The notes under the pieces: generated by a model | What the model was told of the DNA's origin: nothing | The model's input: only the letters and a program-made list of their open reading frames with translations | Databases searched by the model: none | In this document: positions 22,788 to 35,861 of the stretch, one piece after another | How positions within the stretch are numbered: position 1 is the stretch's first letter | How the letters are laid out: each line of letters opens with the position of its first letter | Origin: Iris pallida | Lineage: Eukaryota > Streptophyta > Magnoliopsida > Asparagales > Iridaceae | Direction of reading: 5' to 3' | Assembly: GCA_029216955.1 (NCBI GenBank) | Contig: JANAVB010009599.1 | Location: 1,691,947-1,755,946 of the forward strand | DNA: 64,000 bases | Program-made: the position numbers and the translations under genes

Positions 22788-25013
22788 TGTCACGATCCGC
22801 ACCATGTATAGGGGCACAAGAAGTGGGTACGTCCAGCCTACGCCGCAGTGTCGGCGGTAGTAAGCTGTCCTAGGTTGCTAACTAATCGCATGTAGTGTAT
22901 AAAAAGTACTTGTTCAGATATCAGCTCCGAATGGAGGACAAGTAAAGGATAGGATATACTCAATCACAGTCTAAAACACGATAAGAAAACACATAAGTTA
23001 TACCTAAGGAATTAAAGACAACAATAACTAACTACTAAAAGAATACAACAATGTCTCAAACAAACTTAATACAAACTCAATAACTTAATTTAATACAACA
23101 AGTCAAAACATGAAAGCTAAAGTAGTCTACTAGCTAATCTCCTGAATCACTCCTGAGAGTCGGAACCAAAGGTAGCTAATCCCTCGCCAGGTCCATGGTA
23201 AGTAGGGCATGTGTCCTCAGGATTATCATCTGTAATATTTTCAACAGGTCCAATCAGAACAGGAACGAGTACAACTCATCTAGAAAAACCCAAGTAAATG
23301 ACAAAGAACTATAAAGCAGTTATAGGCAGTTTTATGATGCATGGCAGTTTTATACAGGTAATGATGGCATAGAGAAACAGTAAGATACAAGAAAAGAAAG
23401 GTAACTAAAACAAGAGAAGATCATGACAATAAAGACTGTAATAAAAGCTAACTGAACTAGAATAACATGTATGAGTCCAGACAGTACGATATAAGTCTAA
23501 TGTAATTCCAGTGTGAGTCCAGTCCATATAATCCGATACCAGATGATTTCCAGTACAAGATGAGTCCAACAGTGATCAATGAATCCAGGGTGAGTCCAAC
23601 TATGATCTAACAGTGTTTTTAAAATACCGAGGTCGACATGCAAACGGCTGTAGGTATCAGGCACATCTCTCACTGATCGGGCAAGAATGGCTATGCTTCC
23701 GGTAGATTCCAGTGGGAGATTCTGGATTTGGGGTATGTCTACATGTCTTACTCAATATTTCCCCGCCCAGCAAGTGAATCCAAAATCGACAAAAGAATCG
23801 AGATGAGTCTGGCCAATACATGATGATTCCAGAAATGATTCTGGAATGATACCAATGACTCCAGTAATAGAGGCCAGCAAGTAAGGTATGTGTCGATACA
23901 TGAATCCAGAAATATCCATACGTGTTGATACAGAGAATCACATAGAACTAACTAGAACTAAAATACAGTAATTGACAAATAAATGAGAGAACTATTAGAG
24001 AATATACTCGCCTGATACTCTGAAAAGAGTAGTGTAATATCAGATGTCTGTACCAGGGTCACAATGTCCTAAAATAGAGCATACAGTTATGACATGTCCA
24101 AAATGAAGGTAAATGAAATCTACGATGCAATCTATATGAATTCTAAGCCAATCTAGGTCAAAGTCAAACTTGGTCAACACTACAGTCAAACTAAGTCAAA
24201 TTAAGTCATACTAGGTCACAAGAAGTTAAACTAAGTCATACAATATCAAACAAGTCTAATCAAGGTTAAAGTCAACTCTTGGTCAAATATTCTAGCCAAA
24301 CTAGTTAAGTTATCTAGGGTTTAGTTAACAATGGTCAGACTAGTCAATTACTAGTCAATATGGTCAAGCTAGGTCAATCTCAGACTAACTAAGGTTTTGG
24401 TTAATCATATACTAGTCAACAAGGTAATTAGGTTAATCTTGACTAATGGTCAACATCCAGTCAAACCCTATAAGGCTAACTCAAAACCAACCATAGGCTA
24501 ACATGTCTTAGGATACCTAAGATTCTATAGCACAAAGCTAAGGCATAACCAATTTATCTATACAAAGTATATCACACATAAATACATATATAATACCAAC
24601 CTTAATCCTATAATCAAGCTAATCCTATTCTCCAACTCAAGTCATGACTCAACTCTAAGTATCTTACTTAACCCCATACATATCTACTATAGGATTACCC
24701 TCATAATCCATATGGTTAACCTAATCATCTAGTTAGGGTTTAGTCAAACCTTAGTCAAATAGTCCTTCTATGTTCATCCAAGTCATTTCTAGGTCAATTA
24801 GGTCAAGGTTTGACCTATAGTTGACTTTGGTCAACAATGGTCAACTATCTAGTCAAACTAGGTCTACTAGACCTAGTGGTCAATTCTAACTTGCTACTAA
24901 CCATAGGCTAGTATTCCTATGGCACCAAGACATACATTCAATACCTATATACACATAGGCCATAGTCCAAGATATCAAGTCTATATACATATGTACATAC
25001 CTAATTTATATAG

Positions 25014-25109
25014 TCAACTATATATAATATATATATAATATTATATATATATATATATATATAAAAAAATATATATATATATATAATATATATAATACCA
25101 AGGCCATAT

Positions 25110-25146
<37 letters not shown>

Positions 25147-25291
25147 TATCTAATATTATATACCATATATCCAACTATACCTAACCATATCAATATATAT
25201 ATACACATCTTCAACTATATAGTACCACATATATATATGTATAATACCCCATTATATATATTACTCACTATATAAAAATATATATTATATA

Positions 25292-25353
<62 letters not shown>

Positions 25354-25410
25354 TATTATATATAATACCCTATTATATATACAATATATATACCATAACA
25401 TATATTTATA
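25014..25410. repeat. AT-rich microsatellite in solo LTR C
   Basis: Several (TA)n tracts are separated by TATAATACC-like blocks, followed by an (AG)n run at about 25439-25455. Confidence 0.9.
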
Positions 25411-25804
25411 TACATATATAACATACATACATATATAGGTAGAGAGAGAGAGAGATGAGGCAGTGGTGTGTGTACTGTGAAGGAGAGGGGGATGGTTTAA
25501 TCTCAGAAATCTGAGATGGGGACCCAACTCACACACATACTATATGCATATATACTATATACATACATACCTATATATACATTTATACTCTCATACCCAT
25601 ACACATATACCCACACACTCATATACATATATACATACATATACAATATATATACACATAAATATACGTATATATATATACATACAAATCAATTTAAAAT
25701 TCATTTAAAATACTAAAATAAAACATTAAATACTGTTCATAACTGAACAGTGGGGGGGAAAACCAAATTCGATGCAAAACCTAGCTAATACCCAAAACCA
25801 AGGG

Positions 25805-26820
25805 TTGGTAATCGTGTCCCCATGTGTATACGTGTCGTGTGTCCATAGGAGTCCACCACGACACGACACGGCGTGTCCAGGAGTCTAAAACCCAAATCGG
25901 ATAAATTGACAGTGCACAGTATCGTGCTAAGGTGCACACGCATGTAGGACACGGCACACGTGTCCTCGTGTCTCGTGCACACGTGTGTAGGTTCGCCTAG
26001 GGTCAGGATAGGTCTCCCACAGCCTGATACGTGTCCAAGTGTCACACAGTGTCGTGTCCGAGCCCGTATCAGAGCCTAACTGTGCGTGTGTGTGGACAGC
26101 ACAAATCAGTGCGAGCTTGATAACATCGTGAATACCAAACCAACTCGACCCAAACTTTGTGTGTGTCATGTCAGACATTAGACCCATGTGTCCACAAAGT
26201 TTCGTGCCATATAGTGTCGTGTTGTGTCCTGTGTCTAGCCCGAGTAGCAGGGGAGAACACAGGCATAGTGCGGTGCCTCGTACAGCGAGGACAGAGCCTC
26301 GTGGACACGACCACACGTAGATACGTGTCGTGCTCGTGTCAGGGTGTAGCCTAGGTCTAGGGCTAGGGATTAGGCATGACAATTTGTGTCCACGTCGTGT
26401 CTAGACACGACACGAAGGCCGTGTCAGTGCGTGTTTTAACACTGTGTACAGTGTAGTACACGGTCAGTGCGTGTCGAATTTCTCACTCGACACGACACGA
26501 AGTGTCACGAAACTCGAGGAGAGGCTTGTCAGAGGGTGCCCCCACCTCTGTGCCAAGTGGCACGTGTCCACATGTCCAATTCGTAGAGAAAACAGTATCG
26601 GGTTTCAGGGACAGTGCATTGTGTGTGCACAGCGTGTTCGTGTCCATTTTGGATACGGACACGACATGATAACGTGCTCAGTCCTAGTGTTTTGTGATCA
26701 GCATGCTAAGGGCTACCCAAATGTGTAATTTGTTTTGGAAAATAATAACTTTTATTCCTAAGTGGCATTTCACCAAATACTGAAATTTAAACATAGATAC
26801 GTGTCCGATACGGACACAAA
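25805..26820. promoter_or_regulatory. GTGTC/GACAC cluster in solo LTR C
   Basis: About one kilobase is saturated with GTGTC or GACAC, many as ACGTGTC or CACGACACGACACG. Its place corresponds to the transcribed leader of B. ACGTGTC resembles the plant abscisic-acid response element. Whether it acts on DNA or on RNA structure cannot be decided from sequence. Confidence 0.55.
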
Positions 26821-27744
26821 ACCAAACCTATTTTCTACCAAACTTGACACACAGCTAGGGTTTACCTATATGCATGCAATTATGAAGAGAAAACACAATA
26901 TTAACTAGGTTTAGGGATATTTACCTATGAGTGCAAAATCCTCAATAATAGGCCTATTTGAATGAAATCCTCCTTCAACTTCTAATGTCCAAAGCTTCAC
27001 AAATCCTTGCTAGCAAGCCACAATTGGTATCCTCTAGTGTAGGAGAGTCTAATGCAAGAAACTAGGCTCAATTTGGAGCTAAATTGATTGAATGGTGAGG
27101 GTGTGAAGTTGTAGGAAAAACTAGGTTTTAGGTGTATGTAAATGAGGCTTGAATGGAGGGGGTGTGTTTATGGAAGGGGGTAGGGTTGGGCAGCCATGGG
27201 TAGATATTTTAGGGTTCTTCCACCTAGCAAACTTAGCTTCTAAGTCTTGGACCAAGTAGATAGATATTTAGGTTTCTAGGAAATCTAAAAGTAAAATATC
27301 TAGATATTATCAAACCTAGATATTTACACATAAAGATAATATCTAACATTAGCCTCCTAGGTTAGTGACTAATCTCTAGATTAGGGTAAACTAGGTTAGG
27401 GACTAATCATGGCACTAATCAACTAATTAAATAATAATAAATTACATAAATCCAAATAAATTCTAATAAATTACCAAAATACCCTTTTGACTAAAAAGTG
27501 GTAATTTGATATCCTAATCACATGGTTAGGCTTACATGGTCATGGTTAGTCTCTAGGTTATGAAATCTCTAGGGTTTACACTAGGGTTATACTAGTAAAT
27601 TCACAAAGTCATAAGTCGTGACTTAGAAAATAGTTTTAATTAACTAAAATCACCAAAAATCATATCATGACTAAAACCCATTAATAAATAATAAAAATAA
27701 TAATTTTTCAAAAATACCCCAATTTTAGAAAACTGGGTGTTACA

Positions 27745-28207
27745 GGCAGTGCTATCTCCCCAACTGTCACACATTTGGCTCTAGGCTGATCTCCGGTCAT
27801 GTCCTCCTGATACTGAATGGTGTCGTTCCTGAGGGACTGAAAAGAATACTACCCTCATGACAGTCTATAGCTACATGGGCACAGCTCAGCCAATCCATCC
27901 CCAATATGATATTATATCCGGGGAGTGGCATCACAAGAATCGTCCCCTAAACTCTCTCCCAGCTATAGTATAGAGCATCTATAGATAGCTCTAATGGGCA
28001 CTGGTCCGCCTCCCGTCATTACTCTACTCATCTCCTCGGTAGGTGTAGCTACTAAGTGGTGTTTATGCAAAAACTCTAACGACAGAAATCTATGAGATGC
28101 ACCGGAATCAAACAAGCATAGAGCTAAAAAAGTGTACAAATAACATGACCTGTGATGATGTCAATCAAATAATTTGGCTCCGAAACCTGCTCTGGCTCCG
28201 GATCAAG
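27745..28207 (-). pseudogene. pro: Element A protease (retropepsin) region
   Basis: On the minus strand: PEPEQVSEPNYLI, then the aspartic-protease active site LFDSGASHRFLS (Asp-Ser-Gly), then the second hallmark GYNIILGMDWL followed by IDC. It would cut the Gag-Pol polyprotein of A. In-frame stops are present (before ALCLFDSG and after SWERV). The 5' border at 28207 is the insertion point of composite D, and the gag frame continues at 46395. The 3' border at 27745 is the insertion point of solo LTR C; about one base of frame is lost across it. Confidence 0.85.
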
Positions 28208-30602
28208 TGTCACGCCCCGCTCCCGTAGGAGCGATCGTCCTCGCTAAGGCGTGATGCCGCACGAGCCTAGATTGCGCTCGTGCAATGCGGGTTCCATAAC
28301 GGCCGATTACAGCGGCGGCGACGGGGTCGTCGCCCAGAAGTCTCGAGCAGAGACATTGAATACGCAGCGAAATTTAGAACAAACACAAGTTATTCAAAGA
28401 AGCTCTTTATTGATATCGAAACAACGGTTACATTGGGGGCACAAGGCCGGGATTACAATCACTCAAATTCACTCGTTCCATATTACAAATCACTCTGCTC
28501 TCTCTCATCTCTCGATTACAATACTTGAATCCAGCGGAAGCTTCAGAAGACGATGTCCATACATTATGTCCCGTATAAGTCTAGTCTTCACGCGGTCGCA
28601 CGCTTCGAATCGCCAAGGAACTTCGTGCCTCGACGTATCCAAGCGAGCCCCGCACCACGAGCTTCTACCTGTGCATACACATAAACACTGTGTGGGTGTC
28701 AGTACTCAACTGTACTGGTAGAGTGAGCTCCTCGCCCACCCATACAAAACTAACACGTTTATTTTACTTTGTGCAATACAAGCCCCTTTACGATTGTCTT
28801 TCTAGTCTTACCATACGATCGATTTCTTTAGGACCGACGTCTTGGTCTATTTTATGTCTCTAGACCATCACCGTACCTTTGCACTAATAACGTACTCATA
28901 CTTTACTGCTGGACCTTCCCGTTCCAATAATGTCAACTTATCGCCTCGTGCTTGCCTTTCGTGCCATACTCTGGGACGTAACGACGGTCGTGCAATGAAC
29001 TCGATTCTTGCTTTAGTATCACCGAGGCAGTGCCTCCTCGCTTAGTCTTGCCTATACTCGTATTGTGACAACGTGGCCATGCCTCACATCTCGAGGTCGT
29101 GCCCAGAAACTTAACATGACTTAACCAAACTTGCCCTACGGCCCTTCTCGACTTAACTCGCAACGTATAACCCAACTTGTGGAAACGGTGTTGAGAACTC
29201 AATCACGACGTCGTATCTCGTGCCGAAGCACGTGTCTTTACGTATAGCAGAATCGTAGGCTTTATAACACTTTGGGTGCAACCGAGCACATATTTCACAA
29301 CACATCGCATACCGTGCTTATGCTTCGTTTGTTACGATCGACACCGTATATGCGGATTCGCCGCATAGCACGCCAATTATCTATATAAAAGGCCACTGGC
29401 ATGACAAGCCATCGTGGACATAGCCCGGGTAGGCGGCGGGTCCTTTAGCGCCGGTAGCGAGCCCCGTTGAAAGCCCCGACTACCCACGCAATAAAAGCAT
29501 GCGCTGCTATAACGTCTACCCCTAGGATGACTGGGCCCGGTGCCCCGGCGTAAAACCAGTCTAGGCAGAAATCCTTGTCGATAAGGTGTCCAATGACAAT
29601 GCACCTACGAGACATCTAGACTCACGTAAATGTATGGCCTAATTTCTTGGTACGACTGGAACTATACTTAGCAACTCGTGCTCTGAACACACTTGGCATA
29701 ACGTGCCTCGGGACCGCGAGACTCCCAACCGAGGGACCGCCTCGAACTTCTTAACGTGGATAGGAATGCGAGACTCCCAACCGAGGGACCGCCTCGAACT
29801 ACTTAACGTGGATAGGAACGTGAGACTCCCAACCGAGGGACCGCCTCGAATACTTCTTTGAACTCGAGGGAACGACTACTACATAGCCTTCCAACTTAAC
29901 ATGAACAAAACGTATTCCTTAAGTGCCATAGACCGTGGCTAACTTTACATCGTGCCAACCGTGGCTCGTGCCTTTAACTGACTTCCGTCCTACGCGACGC
30001 TATCACCCAAGTCATACGTTATGTGACGTCCCTTGAGATCGTGGGACTATTTAACTTGACAACCGCAGAAAGAGCGGGATGGCACTTGGAACCACTTAGG
30101 TCGATCATCATAACTTTGCCTAACTTACTCAAGCCAATAACTTAATTCGAGGGACGAGCCAAGGCTATGCCAAGCCTTGTGCAGTGGAAACATGCATGCT
30201 TTATCGAGCATTTACGCGGGCGACGCCTACGGCTTAGGCTAACTCATCGTTTGTATCGAATACCAACTTTCCTTCTCCCAAGCCACGGGACGAAGGACCG
30301 ATGTCATTTTCAAAGCACGCTGAGCAACAACTCTAATCAGACCGTGGGACGTTTTCCATGTTCTAAACTCGATTCGATCCGTCGGAATAATTCCCTTTAG
30401 CTATGTGGATTCGTCTCTTTTATTATTAAGCCTACTTGTGCAAGTTGAAAACACACGAATTATTAAGTGAAGGCTAAGATGAGGCAAGTTCACCGAAACT
30501 ACCCTACTTGAGCGATGTCTTCGAGTCGCCGTTGTAAGGCCAAGTCCGAACGCCATCGGCGTTTCGATTCCTCCGATTAACTTCGCAGAACGGGGTACTA
30601 CA
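28208..30602 (-). repeat. LTR1 of composite D
   Basis: This 2,395-bp LTR reads TGTAGTACCCCG...GGGGCGTGACA on the minus strand. Near its 3' end it has two perfect stem-loops: CGCTCC-CGTA-GGAGCG (28218-28233) and arms GCACGAGC/GCTCGTGC (28259-28283). A 52-bp tandem repeat lies at 29716-29852. Weak ORFs such as 28251-28721 recur in the other LTR copies by shared descent and show no domain. Confidence 0.92.
29716..29852. repeat. 52-bp tandem repeat in LTR1 of D
   Basis: Units start at 29716, 29768 and 29820 (about 2.6 copies), each with GAGACTCCCAACCGAGGGACC and a CGTGGATAGGAA tail. The same array is in LTR2 and LTR3. Confidence 0.9.
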
Positions 30603-32671
30603 ACATACACCACTCAGAACAAGTCTCGTCCTCGAGACTTTCCTGAAGGCAAACCATCCTACCATTTCTATGGCCAAGACTTAATCGTACCCACTCCGCC
30701 TACGCATTTCTTCGATTTCGAGCCACGCCCGTGCTTATCGCTAACTTAGTCGTAAGGCACACCAACCGATCAACCAACATTCGAACTCGTCTCAATTCAA
30801 TGATCGCGTTACCGTCAATATTTCTTCGAAACTTATAATTTCAAAATCCTCGACACTTTTCCGTTCCTCAACTCTCACTTGATTCAACGTATCACTTAGT
30901 TGGATCGTGCACATATTCTAGGCATCCCTAAAATACATGTATTTCAGCCAAGCCTCGTGATAGAGAATCCGCCATCACCATTCGAGTCGGATCATGCACA
31001 TATTCGGGCGTCCCTGATATACGTGCATGTCAGCGGAGACTCGTGAGTGGTGCCTCCCCAATTCCTATCGCTTCGCGTCGGAATGTCTGCCTAACCGCTA
31101 GGCTATGTCTTTCGTCAGTACTGGAATCATAGTTCCCAAACAACGATATCAACACTGACCCCATCCTAAGGTCAAACCAAATCGTTGGTACGGGGTTTTC
31201 TACCCAAGCTCGCATCACTCCGATTTTGAAACATCGAGGATCGATTTCCTACGCACATTCCAATATCCGTCGCACGGGGTACGAGTCGTTCGGTAAAGCC
31301 ATCCTACGATAACTCACATTTCGACCAATTTCATGTCATATCAATATCATTTGTTCATCAAGTCATTTCACATAGTTTATCTCTTCGAACACGTTCGACA
31401 TTAATTCGCCTATCATTTATTCTCAAATCAAGCACGCTATGACACAATTCATCTCTAAACCGTAATCCATATTTCATGTTTCCGAAATCATCTATTCCAA
31501 TTCACGTAATCAATCACAAGGTCGTCTGACTTAACAGTATGCCACACTCCGATCTCACGCAAGTCCGATTATCCACGGTGGGCATGAAATCACCATGCAA
31601 CGCTCCCGCGGAATAATCATTCTCATGGGGCGTAACACTTGTTTTGGGTCTAGACTAATCATTTTCGATGCACGGATCGGACCTACACAATCCTCAAGTT
31701 TTATTCGAATATCAATCACAAGTCCTAACATCCTCGAATTTGCCTTCGCATCAAACCTTTCGTGCACGCTATCTTTCCGTCGTGCTAACCTTTCGTGTAC
31801 TATCCGCATCAATTTCTTCAATCAAGTTATCCATTTATTTTATCGTTTAGAATTTCTATTCAACCATTTCGTAACTCGTACTATCGTTTACAAATCGTTC
31901 GGACGATATCTCGTTTGCGTCTCTCGAATCATGACCAACTAAGCGCTACTCGTTCTAAGGCTTTGCGATATCATCGCTTATCGACATACTCGTACTATCC
32001 GTAATTCTTCTAGTTTCGCTCGAACAAATTTCTATAACGTCCAGACACCACTCAGGGTCAAGTCATTCTATAAATCCTTAAAACTACCATTTGAATTAAA
32101 ATTGACTTCTCTGAATCCCGTTCGAACCATTCCTCGAATTTTAAGCACGCTTATCTATATCGCATAGATGTTATCATCGTTCGATAGCACTTTATCGATA
32201 GTTACTCTAAGTGTAGTTTCGTTCTCGGCCGAGCGGTACTCATTATCGCTCGCAACTCGTTTGTACCATAAAGTCTTGGTGTGCGACACGCGACACAACT
32301 TAGCCAAAAGGCCGTGTGCATAACCATCCCGTACGGACTATAATCCGAGTTTGCACACTCATACTGGTAATATCGACGTAGGACTCGTTAGGCACGCATG
32401 CGACTTGCTAACTTTAGCAAGCATTTTCTGTCAAGTCAAGGTCAGCACCGTTCGACCCAAAGGCCATCGCCTATCGATACCTTCGATTGAACACTTGTAC
32501 GAGCTTTTGAAAATATTAGACTTATTGTATGGACATGCCGAGGGACGTTTGAGAGAGAGTGCACCAACGGTATCGATATACGAAAACAATACTACAGAGT
32601 TTGCGGAAACAACAGAGTTAAAGAATTCAATCGGTAGTCCAATGACGTAAAGCCGTGCTCTGATACCATTA
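30603..32671 (-). other. INT1, non-coding internal region of D
   Basis: This 2,069-bp spacer lies between LTR1 and LTR2. At its left end, on the minus strand, it has CTCGAGGACGAGACTTG and a weak purine tract before LTR1. At its right end is an initiator-Met PBS. I see no gag, protease, RT or integrase motif in any frame, so it behaves like the internal part of a LARD-type element. Confidence 0.8.
32657..32668 (-). other. Initiator-Met primer-binding site, INT1
   Basis: The minus strand reads TGGTATCAGAGC, the complement of the plant initiator tRNA-Met 3' end, three bases after LTR2. It fixes the orientation of D. Confidence 0.9.
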
Positions 32672-35068
32672 TATCATGCCCCGCTCCCGTAGGAGCGATC
32701 GTCCTCGCTAAGGCGTGATGCCGCACGAGCCTAGATTGTGCTCGTACAAGGCGGGTTCTATAACGGCCGATTACAGCGGCGGCGACGGGTCGTCGCCCAG
32801 AAGTTCCGAGCAGAGACATTGAACACGCAGCGAAATTTAGAACAAAACACAAGTTATTCAAAAGAAGCTCTTTATTGATATCGAAACAACGGTTACATTG
32901 GAGGTACAAGGTCGAGATTACAATCACTCAAATTCACTCGTCTCACATTATAAATCACTCTGCTCTCTCTCATCTCTCGATTACAATGCTTGAATCCAGC
33001 GGAAGATTCGGAAGGCGATGTCCATACATTATGTCCGGATAAGTCTAGTCTTCATGCGGCCGTATGCTTCAAATTGCCAGGAACTTCGTGCCTCGACGCA
33101 TCCAAGCGAGCCCCGCACCACAAGCTTCTACATATGCCTGCACATAAACACTGTGTGGGTGTCAGTACTCAACTGTACTGCTGGAGTGAGCTCCTCGCCC
33201 ACCCATACAAAACTGACACGTTTATTTTACTTTGTGCAATACAAGCCCCTTTACGATTGTCTTTCTAGTCTTACCTTAGGATCGATTTCTTTAGGACCGA
33301 CGCATTGGTCTATTTTATGTCTCTAGACCGTCACCGTGCCTTTGCACTAATAACGTACTCATACTTTACCGCTAGACCTTCCCGTTCCAATAATGTCAAC
33401 TTATCGTCTCGTGCTTGCCTTTCGTGCCATACTCTAGGACGTAACGACTCGGTCGTGCAATGAACTCGATTCGTGCTTTAGTATTACCGAGGCAGTGCCT
33501 CCTCGCTTAGTCTTGCCTATACTCGTATTGTGACAACGTGGCCATGCCTCACATCTCGAGGTCGTGCCTAAAAACTTAACATGACTTAACCAAACTTACC
33601 CTATGGCCCTTCTCGACTTAACTCGCAACGTATAACCCAACTTGTGGAAACGGTGTTGAGAACTCAATCACGACGCCGTATCTCGTACCGAAGCACGTGT
33701 CTTTACGTATAGCCGAATCGTAGGCTTTATAACACTTTGGGTGCAACTGAGCACACATTTCACAACACATCGCATACCGTGCTTATGCTTCGTTTGTTAC
33801 GATCGACACCGTACATGCGGATTCGCCGCATAGCACGCCAATTATCTATATGAAAGGCCACTGGCATGACAAGCCATCGCGGACATAGCTCGGGTAGGCG
33901 GTGGGTCCTTCAGTACAGGTAGCGAGCCCCGTTGAAAGCCCCGACTACCCACACAATAAAAGCATGCGCTGCTATAACGTCTACCCCCTAGGATGACTGG
34001 GCCCGGTGCCCCGGCGTATAACCAGTCTAGGCAAAAATCCTTGTCGACAAGGTGTCCAATGACCACGCACCTACGAGACATCTAGACTCACGTAAATGTA
34101 TGGCCTAATTTGTTGGTACGACTGGAACTATACTTAGCAACTCGTGCTCTGAATCACACTTGGCATAATGTGCCTCGGGACCGCGAGACTCCCAACCGAG
34201 GGACCGTCTCGAACTTCTTAACGTGGATAGGAATGCGAGACTCCCAACCGAGGGACCGTCTCGAACTACTTAACGTGGATAGGAACGCGAGACTCCCAAC
34301 CGAGGGACCGCCTCGAATACTTCTTTGAACTCGAGGGAACGACTACTACATAGCCTTCCAACTTAACTTGAACAAACATGTTCCTTAAGTACCATAGACC
34401 GTGGCTAACTTTACATCGTGCCAACCGTGGCTCGTACCTTTAACTGACTTCCATCCTACGCGACGCTATCACCCAACTCATACGTTATGTGACGTCCCTT
34501 GAGATCGTGGGACTATTTAACTTGACAACCGCAGAAAGAGCGGGACGGCACTTGGAACCACTTAGGTCGATCGGCATAACTTTGCCTAACTTACTCAAGC
34601 CTATAACTTAACTCAAGGGACGAGCCAAGGCTATGCCAAGCCTTGCGCAGTAGAAACATGCATGCTTTATCGAGCATTTACGCGGGCGACGCCTATGACT
34701 TAGGCTAACTCATCGTTTGTGTCGAATACCAACTTTTCTTCTCCCAAGCCACGGGACGAAGGACCGATGTCATTTTCAAAGCACGCTGAGCAACAACTCT
34801 AATCAGACCGTGGGACGTTTTCTATGTTCTAAACTCGATTCGATCCGTCGGGATAATTTCCTTTAGCTATGTGGATTCGTCTCTTGTATTATTAAGCCTA
34901 CTTGTGCAAGTTGAAAACACACGAATTATTAAGTGAAGGCTAAGATGAGACAAGTTTACCGAAACTACCCCACCTGAGCGATTTCTTCGAGTCGCCGTTG
35001 TAAGGCCAAGTCCTAACGCCATCGGTGTTTCGATTCCTCCGATTAACTTCGCGGAATGGGGCACTATA
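32672..35068 (-). repeat. LTR2 (central) of composite D
   Basis: This 2,397-bp LTR is homologous to LTR1. Its terminus reads TATCATG where the others read TGTCACG, two transitions that destroy the canonical end, and its other end reads ACTATA instead of ACTACA. The 52-bp repeat is at 34183-34319. Confidence 0.9.
34183..34319. repeat. 52-bp tandem repeat in LTR2 of D
   Basis: Units start at 34183, 34235 and 34287, in the same register and copy number as in LTR1. Confidence 0.88.
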
Positions 35069-35861
35069 ACATACACCACTCAGAACAAGTCTCGTCCTCG
35101 AGACTTTCCTGAAGGCAAACCATCCTACCATTTCTATGGCCAAGAATCAATCGTACCCACTCCGCCTACGCATTTCTTCGATTCCGAGCCACACCCGTGC
35201 TTATCGCTAACTTAGTCGTAAGGCACACCAACCGATCAACCAACATTCGAACTCGTCTCAATTTAATGATCGCGTTACCATCAATATTTCTTCGAAACTT
35301 ACAATTTCAAAATCCTTGACACTTTCTCGTTCCTCAACTCTCACTTGATTCAACGTATCACTTAGTTGGATCGTGCACATATTCTAGGCGTCCCTAAAAT
35401 ACATATATTTCAGCCAAGCCTCGTGATAGAGAATCCTCCATCACCATTCGAGTCGGATCGTACACATATTCGAGCGTCCCTGATATACGTGCATGTCAGC
35501 GGAGACTCGCGAGTGGTGCCTCTCCAATTTCTATCGCTTCGTGCCGGAATGTCTGCCTAACCGCTAGGCTATGTCTTTCGTCAGTATTGGAATCATAGTT
35601 CCCAAACAACGATATCAACACTGACCCCATCCTAAGGTCAAACCAAATCGATGGTACGGGGTTTTCTACCCAAGCTCGTATCACTCCGATTTCTAAATAT
35701 CGAGCATCGATTTCCTACGCACATTCCAATATCTGTCGTACGGGGTACGAGTCGTTCGGTAAAGCCATCCTACGATAACTCACGTTTCGACCAATTTCAC
35801 GTTATATCAATATCGTTTGTTCATCAAGCCATTTCACATAGTTTTTCTCTTCGAACATGTT

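Larger units (their letters stand above)
22788..27744 (-). repeat. Solo LTR C, sister family of B
   Basis: This single 4,957-bp LTR begins TGTAACACCCAG and ends GGATCGTGACA on the minus strand, with no internal region or second LTR. The flanks are tgcag and ggcag, a TSD with one mutation. It interrupts element A between protease and RT. It is related to the LTR of B at both ends. It contains the terminal stem-loop (22838-22860), an AT microsatellite (25014-25410), a very dense GTGTC/GACAC zone (25805-26820), and a leader stem-loop GTGTCCG-ATA-CGGACAC (26801-26817). A solo LTR is left when the two LTRs of a full element recombine. Short ORFs in it are not genes. Confidence 0.88.

Noticed and set aside
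28251..28721. 156-codon ORF at the start of LTR1 of D, with partial counterparts in LTR2 and LTR3
   Set aside because: It lies in the LTR antisense to the element, is interrupted differently in the other copies and has no domain.
29385..29400. Good plus-strand TATA box (CTATATAAAAGG) in LTR1 of D
   Set aside because: It points against the element's orientation and is altered in LTR2 (TATATGAAAGG); no transcript evidence.
32351..32650. 99-codon plus-strand ORF shared with 40040-40339
   Set aside because: Shared by descent of the two INT copies. Most differences are amino-acid changing and the ORF is antisense to D.
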